Assembly (NCBI RefSeq): GCF_017573465.1
Contig: NZ_JAGEPF010000017.1
Coordinates: forward strand, 186,001 to 250,000
Length of the DNA stretch: 64,000 bases
Direction: 5' to 3'
Origin: Actinomadura violacea
GTDB taxonomy: Bacteria; Actinomycetota; Actinomycetes; Streptosporangiales; Streptosporangiaceae
The position numbers were made by a program, and so were the translations under genes. Position 1 is the first letter of the stretch. The number at the start of each line of letters is the position of its first letter. The notes beneath the pieces were generated by a model. It saw nothing but the letters and a program-made list of their open reading frames with translations. It had not been told where the DNA came from and did not search any database. Shown piece after piece: positions 59,387 to 64,000 of the stretch.

Positions 59387-60541
59387 TCACCATAGCCCCC
59401 GAGTAGGAAGACCCAGCTGGTCACGCCCAGGGGCGAGCTGGACGACGCCCAAGCCCTGGGCGATGTGGCGGGCCAGGGCGCGCCCCAAGGCGATGGGGAC
59501 GGCGTTGCCGATCTGCCGCGCGATCTCTAGTTTTGGGCCACACCACTCGAAGGTGTCGGGGAAGCCCTGCAAGCGAGCCGCCTCCAGGTGACTTAGAGCG
59601 CGATCTTGTTCGGGGTGCAGGTAACGCCCCTTCTCTGGCTTGAAGAACTCCGTCCGGATCGTCACTGAGGGGCGATCCCACACGAGTCGCCCCATCACGT
59701 CTCCGGACCCTGATGTGTGTTTGATCCAGCAGGGTGCCTTGAGTTCGTCCGGAAGATTAAAGCGATTTCCCCCGTAAGGGATGCGCTGGAAGCGCTTCCG
59801 TGACAGTGTGGTGTAATTCCTTGTTATATGGAGTTCATGTGCCATGTATTTCCCGGGCACTTCTCTTCCAAAAACTTGGAGGGTTCGACCTGCGGGAAGT
59901 TCTGTGCGATGCTGAGGAATCTCTTCCGTGAGCCCGTCGAACGCTGACTTGACTGTCAGCCAGTCTGCCTCCGAAATCTTGGGTTCCGGAAGAGGGATCG
60001 GAGTAAGATCCTTGCGCGTCCCGATCACTATGGCCCGGCGGCGCAGTTGGGCGGCGCCGAAGTCGGTGGCCCGCAGGATACCGGGAGTGATTTCGTAGTC
60101 CTGCAGCCTGCCGCCATCCAATTCGGCTTTCAGGGCGTCGAATTGGCGCGTTTTTAGAAAACGATCAACATTCTCCAGCACGAAGACCTTGGGATGAACT
60201 TTCGTCAAAGTCTCCACATAGCGATCCCAGAGTTCGTTGCGCTCGTCGTCCTCGCGCTTCGCTCCCAGATTGGAAAAGCCTTGACAAGGAGGGCCGCCGA
60301 TGACGATGTCGGCTGCAGGCGGCTCGCTCTTGAGCCACTCGGCGATGTCACCCCAGTAGACGTGATCCTCACCAAAGTTCGCTGCGTACGTCGCGGCTGC
60401 GAAAAGGTCCTGCTCGACCGCTGCGACTGGGGTGAACAGACCTGTCTCGCGGAACCCCTGTGACAGCCCTCCGCAACCCGCGAAGAGATCAATCACGCGA
60501 AGGGGGGCGGACTCATCGTCCGACTCACGAGAAGCGGCCAT
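59387..60541 (-). CDS. dcm: DNA (cytosine-5-)-methyltransferase
   Basis: This 384-aa C5 methyltransferase has motif I (VIDLFAGCGGLSQGF, about 16-30), motif IV with the catalytic Cys (IGGPPCQGFSNLG, Cys about 86), motif VI (VFVLENVDRFL), motif VIII (QLRRRAIVIGTR) and motifs IX-X (RLQGFPDTF, RQIGNAVP). The target-recognition region (about 195-300) contains HITRNYTTLSRKRFQRIPYGGNR. ATG 60541 fits the family; an upstream ATG at 60631 would add 30 unrelated residues. Vsr follows, the usual pairing. Confidence 0.95.
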   Translation of the reverse strand: MAASRESDDESAPLRVIDLFAGCGGLSQGFRETGLFTPVAAVEQDLFAAATYAANFGEDHVYWGDIAEWLKSEPPAADIVIGGPPCQGFSNLGAKREDDERNELWDRYVETLTKVHPKVFVLENVDRFLKTRQFDALKAELDGGRLQDYEITPGILRATDFGAAQLRRRAIVIGTRKDLTPIPLPEPKISEADWLTVKSAFDGLTEEIPQHRTELPAGRTLQVFGREVPGKYMAHELHITRNYTTLSRKRFQRIPYGGNRFNLPDELKAPCWIKHTSGSGDVMGRLVWDRPSVTIRTEFFKPEKGRYLHPEQDRALSHLEAARLQGFPDTFEWCGPKLEIARQIGNAVPIALGRALARHIAQGLGVVQLAPGRDQLGLPTRGLW

Positions 60542-61075
60542 TGCGCCCTGATACCACCCTCCGTGAGTGACAGGAACCGAGAGTGATTGATCCTGTGCTC
60601 GGTCGAACTCGTGTTCGGATCGTACCTCCATGTGGCGGTCAAGATCGAGAGGCTTGCCCGAACACGCTCCGAGATGTTACCCGTGATCGCCCCCGTGGTT
60701 CGGCTTCACGGCTTGTAGGGGCGTATTCCTCCGGATCCGCGCCCATGGCCCTGTACGGCGCATGACCTGGTGCTCTGGCCATCTGCAGCAGGAGGGCCGG
60801 CGTCGGGTTGTTGGTCGCTGACCCCTCGATCGTCGAGCTGCTCCAAGTCGGACGGGCGTTGCCGGATGTCGGTGAAATGTCGGACGCTGTGCGTAATATT
60901 CGATGCCTGCCGTGCCTTGGGGGCCAGCCCGGGTGTCGCATCCTGGGCGAACCGGACGGATGGCGGGTCGCCTCGCGGCATGATTCGGAAGACTCTGGTC
61001 TTGAGGTCCGTCACTCGTTGAGGTTATTTGGCATCACCTGCGAAGCCAGCCGGTCGGCCTGGGGGAGGAGATCGT
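60542..61075. other. Intergenic region between dcm and the Z1 gene
   Basis: This 534-bp gap holds divergent promoters. On the minus strand, 60695-60842 encodes a stretch reading SSSTIEGSATNNPTPALLLQMARA that resembles the second half of an XRE-type HTH, without a start or first helix. No GHKL/MutL-type ATPase gene, expected in related systems, is present here. Confidence 0.4.
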
Positions 61076-63634
61076 ATGAACGACGCATTTGAGGGCAACT
61101 ACGACACATTCAAGGCTCTCCTCGACTCCTTCCCGCCCACCGAGGTCGTCAAGAGGCTGGAGCAGTTCGGCATCCCCGCCGACGTCATCCAGCGCATCCA
61201 AGAGCGACACGAAGCAGAGACGATCAAGATCAAGGAGATGGAGGAGCCTCAGGCGGTGGTCCTGGGGAACCGCGACACGTGGTATACCGGGCCGCGACCT
61301 GGTGACCGATGCTGGCCCGCGGTGGTCGATCTGCTACGTAAGGACGGGTGGCCGAAAGACCCCGCCATCGACAGCCTGGACACCTCTTCGACCCGGGTCA
61401 TGTCACTCCTGAACCACCCCCAGGAGAAGAGCTTTTCGACACGTGGCCTCGTCGTCGGATACGTCCAGTCGGGCAAGACGACCAACTTCACCGCCGTGAT
61501 GGCCAAGGCCGCGGATCGGGGATACAAGTTGTTCATCGTCCTGGCGGGAGTCCACAACGGATTGCGGAGGCAGACACAGGCAAGGCTTGTGCAGCAGCTC
61601 GTGCAGCCCAACCCGTCGCGATGGTCGCAGTTGACCGACCTGGCCAAGGACTTCACGCCGACGGCCAACGCCGCCGCATTCTTCGGCAAGTCCAACAAGA
61701 CCCACGTCCTCTGCGTGGTGAAGAAGAACAAGATCGTGCTCGAAAAACTCGCCGGCTGGCTCGACAGCGCTTCGGCCTACCTTCTGGATTGTCCGGCGCT
61801 GATCGTCGACGACGAGGCCGACCAGGCTACCGTCGCGACCAAATCGATCAACCCGCTGATCCGTGCGTTACTGGCGAGCCTCCCCAAGTCGGCCTATGTG
61901 GGATACACGGCCTCACCCTTCGCCAACCTCCTCATCGATCCCACGGCCAAGGACCTCTATCCCGAACACTTCATCGTGAATCTCCCGAAGCCGCACGGTC
62001 ACTTCGGCACCGAGGTCCTGTTCGGCCGGTACGCCCTCGATGGCGAGGACCCTGAGGACGTCGATGACGGTTACGACATGATCCGCGAAGTCCCAAAGGA
62101 GGACGTCGAATGCCTCCGACCGCCCAGGCGTACCGAAGTAGAAGATTTCGCCCCGGAGATCACCGAGACGCTGCAGGACTCGATCGACTACTTCTGGCTG
62201 AGCACCGCCGCGCGGCGTGTTCGTGGCAGGGGCAACCCCCACGCCACGATGCTGATCCACACAAGCGTCAACACGGCCGTGCACAACAGCTTTAAGGCAC
62301 CACTGGAGCATCTCCGCGCGCGGTTGAGGACCTCACTGAACGAGCCCTCCATCCTCGAGGGGCTCCGAGTTCTCTGGGACAAGGAGACGGCGAGGGTTCC
62401 CGCTGGGGACTTCGGGGAGACGAAGGTCGAGTTCGATGATCTGGTTGGGGAACTGCCTGGCGTCCTGGACGACTGCCGCATCATCATGGACAACTCCAGC
62501 AGCGACGATCGACTGGACTATGAGAACGGACCGATCGTGGCGATCGCGGTCGGAGGGAACACGCTCTCCCGCGGCCTCACTCTTGAGGGACTCTCGGTCA
62601 GCTTCTTCGTTCGTGCTGTGTCCGCATACGACACGCTGCTCCAGATGGGGCGCTGGTTCGGCTACCGCAATGGTTACGCTGACTTGCCGCGGATCTGGAT
62701 GACGGCCGAACTCAAGGACTGGTTCAGGCATCTCGCCACTGTTGAGACCGAGATGCGGCGCGACATCGACGTCTACATGACCGAGGACAAGGATCCGCTC
62801 ACCTTTGCCGTCCGGATCCGAACCCACCCGGCCCTGCGGGTCACGCAGGCGGCCAAGATGAAAGACGCCGTCACGGCGGCCTCATCGTACGGCGGCCAAC
62901 GTGTGCAGACACGCTATTTCCGGACAGACGAGGACTGGCTGCGGGAGAACCAGCAAGCAGCGAGGGGGCTCGTTGCAAGCGCCGTTCAACACGCGGCGAG
63001 GCGGGAGGACCGGCCGGAGGCGGGCCGGTTTGTATTCCGCGATGTCCCGTACAACGACGTCATCGACTTCCTCAAGAGCTACCAGTTCCACCCGAAGTCT
63101 CAGGAGTGTAACTCTCGCCTGCTCGTCGGCTACATCGAGAAACGCGCGCACAACGCAGGGTCGCTGCGTAGGTGGAATATCGCCATCGTCGGCAACCCTG
63201 TCACTTCCGACGAGGAGACCTTTGAGTTCGCTCCGGGAGTCTCGGTCGGGCGGATCACTCGTGCGCGCCTCATCACATCGGAGTTGGATTACGCCGACAT
63301 CAAGACCTTGATGAGCCGCAGGGACGCCGCGATCGACTTGGCCGGCGAGACGTCCAAGCTACAAGAGAAGGAGATCACCGACGAGCGGCGCCGGCAGTTG
63401 CCTGACACCGGTCTGCTGGTGCTCTACCCGATCGACAAGGTCTCCCAGCCCAGTCCCGCCAAGAAGACGCGTACGGCACTCGACGTCCCCGAACACGTCG
63501 TCGGTGTGGGTCTGGTGTTCCCGCTCCCCCAAGGCAAGGACAGTGCCGTGGAGGACTACATCTCCGCGGACCTCTCCGGGATCGAGATCGAAGAGGAGGA
63601 CTTCAGCGCCGTGGAGGCGGAGGACTCGGCATGA
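61076..63634 (+). CDS. Z1 domain ATPase/helicase-like protein
   Basis: This 852-aa protein has superfamily 2-like motifs: P-loop LVVGYVQSGKTTN (about 125-137), a DEAD-like Walker B ALIVDDEADQAT (241-252) and GYTASPFANLL (276-286). These, with VAIAVGGNTLSRGLTLEGLSVSFF and LLQMGRWFGYRNGYADL later, define the Z1 family. Z1 proteins occur with C5 methyltransferases, Vsr, PD-(D/E)XK proteins and MutL-like ATPases in restriction systems. GAGGAG lies 7 nt before ATG 61076. The next gene overlaps by 4 bp. Confidence 0.9.
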   Translation: MNDAFEGNYDTFKALLDSFPPTEVVKRLEQFGIPADVIQRIQERHEAETIKIKEMEEPQAVVLGNRDTWYTGPRPGDRCWPAVVDLLRKDGWPKDPAIDSLDTSSTRVMSLLNHPQEKSFSTRGLVVGYVQSGKTTNFTAVMAKAADRGYKLFIVLAGVHNGLRRQTQARLVQQLVQPNPSRWSQLTDLAKDFTPTANAAAFFGKSNKTHVLCVVKKNKIVLEKLAGWLDSASAYLLDCPALIVDDEADQATVATKSINPLIRALLASLPKSAYVGYTASPFANLLIDPTAKDLYPEHFIVNLPKPHGHFGTEVLFGRYALDGEDPEDVDDGYDMIREVPKEDVECLRPPRRTEVEDFAPEITETLQDSIDYFWLSTAARRVRGRGNPHATMLIHTSVNTAVHNSFKAPLEHLRARLRTSLNEPSILEGLRVLWDKETARVPAGDFGETKVEFDDLVGELPGVLDDCRIIMDNSSSDDRLDYENGPIVAIAVGGNTLSRGLTLEGLSVSFFVRAVSAYDTLLQMGRWFGYRNGYADLPRIWMTAELKDWFRHLATVETEMRRDIDVYMTEDKDPLTFAVRIRTHPALRVTQAAKMKDAVTAASSYGGQRVQTRYFRTDEDWLRENQQAARGLVASAVQHAARREDRPEAGRFVFRDVPYNDVIDFLKSYQFHPKSQECNSRLLVGYIEKRAHNAGSLRRWNIAIVGNPVTSDEETFEFAPGVSVGRITRARLITSELDYADIKTLMSRRDAAIDLAGETSKLQEKEITDERRRQLPDTGLLVLYPIDKVSQPSPAKKTRTALDVPEHVVGVGLVFPLPQGKDSAVEDYISADLSGIEIEEEDFSAVEAEDSA

Positions 63635-64000
63635 ACGATTCTCTGAGGAAGCTCGTCGAGCGCCACTGGGTCGAGCTTGAGGCCGAGCCCGTCTCAGGGG
63701 AACGCAAGCTTCGTGTGGCGAACCTCCCCGGCGGCACCCGCTTGGCCGTCGCTGTGGACCATGAGGGGCATCGACACATCCTTGTCCCGGTCGGGAGCCA
63801 CCAGAAGGTCCGCCGTGGCCTCGATGGGCCGGTCCTCCTTCTGCGCAAGCGCCCGCTCGAAGACTCGGAGAGCTATCAGCCGTACGCGGACCTGGCCTGC
63901 CTGCGTCCAGACCTCAACGACCTCTTCAGCGCCCTGTGCGCCGACGTCCTGGAGACGACCGAGTCCTTCGCCAGTACCTCCATCAAGGCCCTCTACCGTG
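63631..64000 (+). CDS. PD-(D/E)XK motif protein, partial (cut by window end)
   Basis: The visible 123 residues start NDSLRKLVERHWVELEAEPVSGERKLRVANLPGG and contain LRPDLNDLFSALCADVLE, matching the N-terminal part of the family named for its PD-(D/E)XK motif that is found after Z1 genes. The nuclease core lies beyond the window. ATG 63631 overlaps the Z1 stop (ATGA), so the two are co-translated. Confidence 0.75.
   Translation, partial: MNDSLRKLVERHWVELEAEPVSGERKLRVANLPGGTRLAVAVDHEGHRHILVPVGSHQKVRRGLDGPVLLLRKRPLEDSESYQPYADLACLRPDLNDLFSALCADVLETTESFASTSIKALYR

Overview
The window is very GC-rich chromosomal DNA from an actinomycete. The block recR, DUF5063 gene, lysC, the frequent GTG starts, the ATGA/GTGA gene overlaps and the families present (XRE plus DUF5753, DUF397, CU044_5270, F420-dependent LLM enzymes, PucR-type proteins) fit Streptosporangiales, probably an Actinomadura-like member of Thermomonosporaceae. 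The genus is an inference; no rRNA or other marker gene is present.

Bases 1-38,000 look like ordinary chromosome. From the left: recR (partial), a DUF5063 gene and a large DUF4132 gene; an ArsR regulator and an F420-type LLM oxidoreductase that share an operator-like element; lysC, followed not by an intact asd but by an asd copy that has lost its N-terminal nucleotide-binding half; a sigma factor with a CU044_5270 partner; secreted peptidoglycan-type hydrolases (M15, a class A beta-lactamase-like serine hydrolase) and an S9 peptidase; a LysR regulator divergent from a diaminopropionate ammonia-lyase-like enzyme; a catalase; an operon of a LasA-fold pseudo-peptidase, a ferric-reductase-like membrane protein and a NuoF/ferredoxin fusion, next to a two-component system with 11-bp-spaced CTTAA boxes; a PadR-controlled ABC efflux locus; and a LysR / NmrA / DUF1772 cluster.

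From about 38 kb the sequence becomes accessory. It holds a frameshifted ASCH-domain gene, two decayed copies of an FkbM methyltransferase gene (near 40.0-40.7 kb and 46.8-47.6 kb), a degenerate tRNA-Pro-like sequence that looks like an old attachment site, a tyrosine integrase, and a lower-GC gene for a 904-aa RecD/UvrD-like helicase with a large unrecognised N-terminal region. Next come a 184-aa unknown protein and a 1,166-aa protein that joins a STAND/NLR-like NTPase, helical repeats and a C-terminal aminoglycoside-phosphotransferase-like kinase. That fusion is the best candidate here for an undescribed defence-type protein. It is followed by an abaA-like regulatory cluster (XRE, DUF397, small protein, RsbW-like ATPase).

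At 53.5-57.2 kb is a mobilisation module: an unusual GTCCG/CGGAC repeat cluster, an oriT-like inverted-repeat pair, a MobC-like protein, a relaxase, a hypothetical protein and an excisionase-like HTH protein. No integrase is attached to it. The right end (57.6-64 kb) is a restriction-type island: an AspBHI-like endonuclease, Vsr, a Dcm-type C5 methyltransferase, a Z1-domain ATPase and the start of a PD-(D/E)XK-motif protein. This resembles the MutL/GHKL-associated restriction systems, but no GHKL ATPase gene is visible before the window ends.
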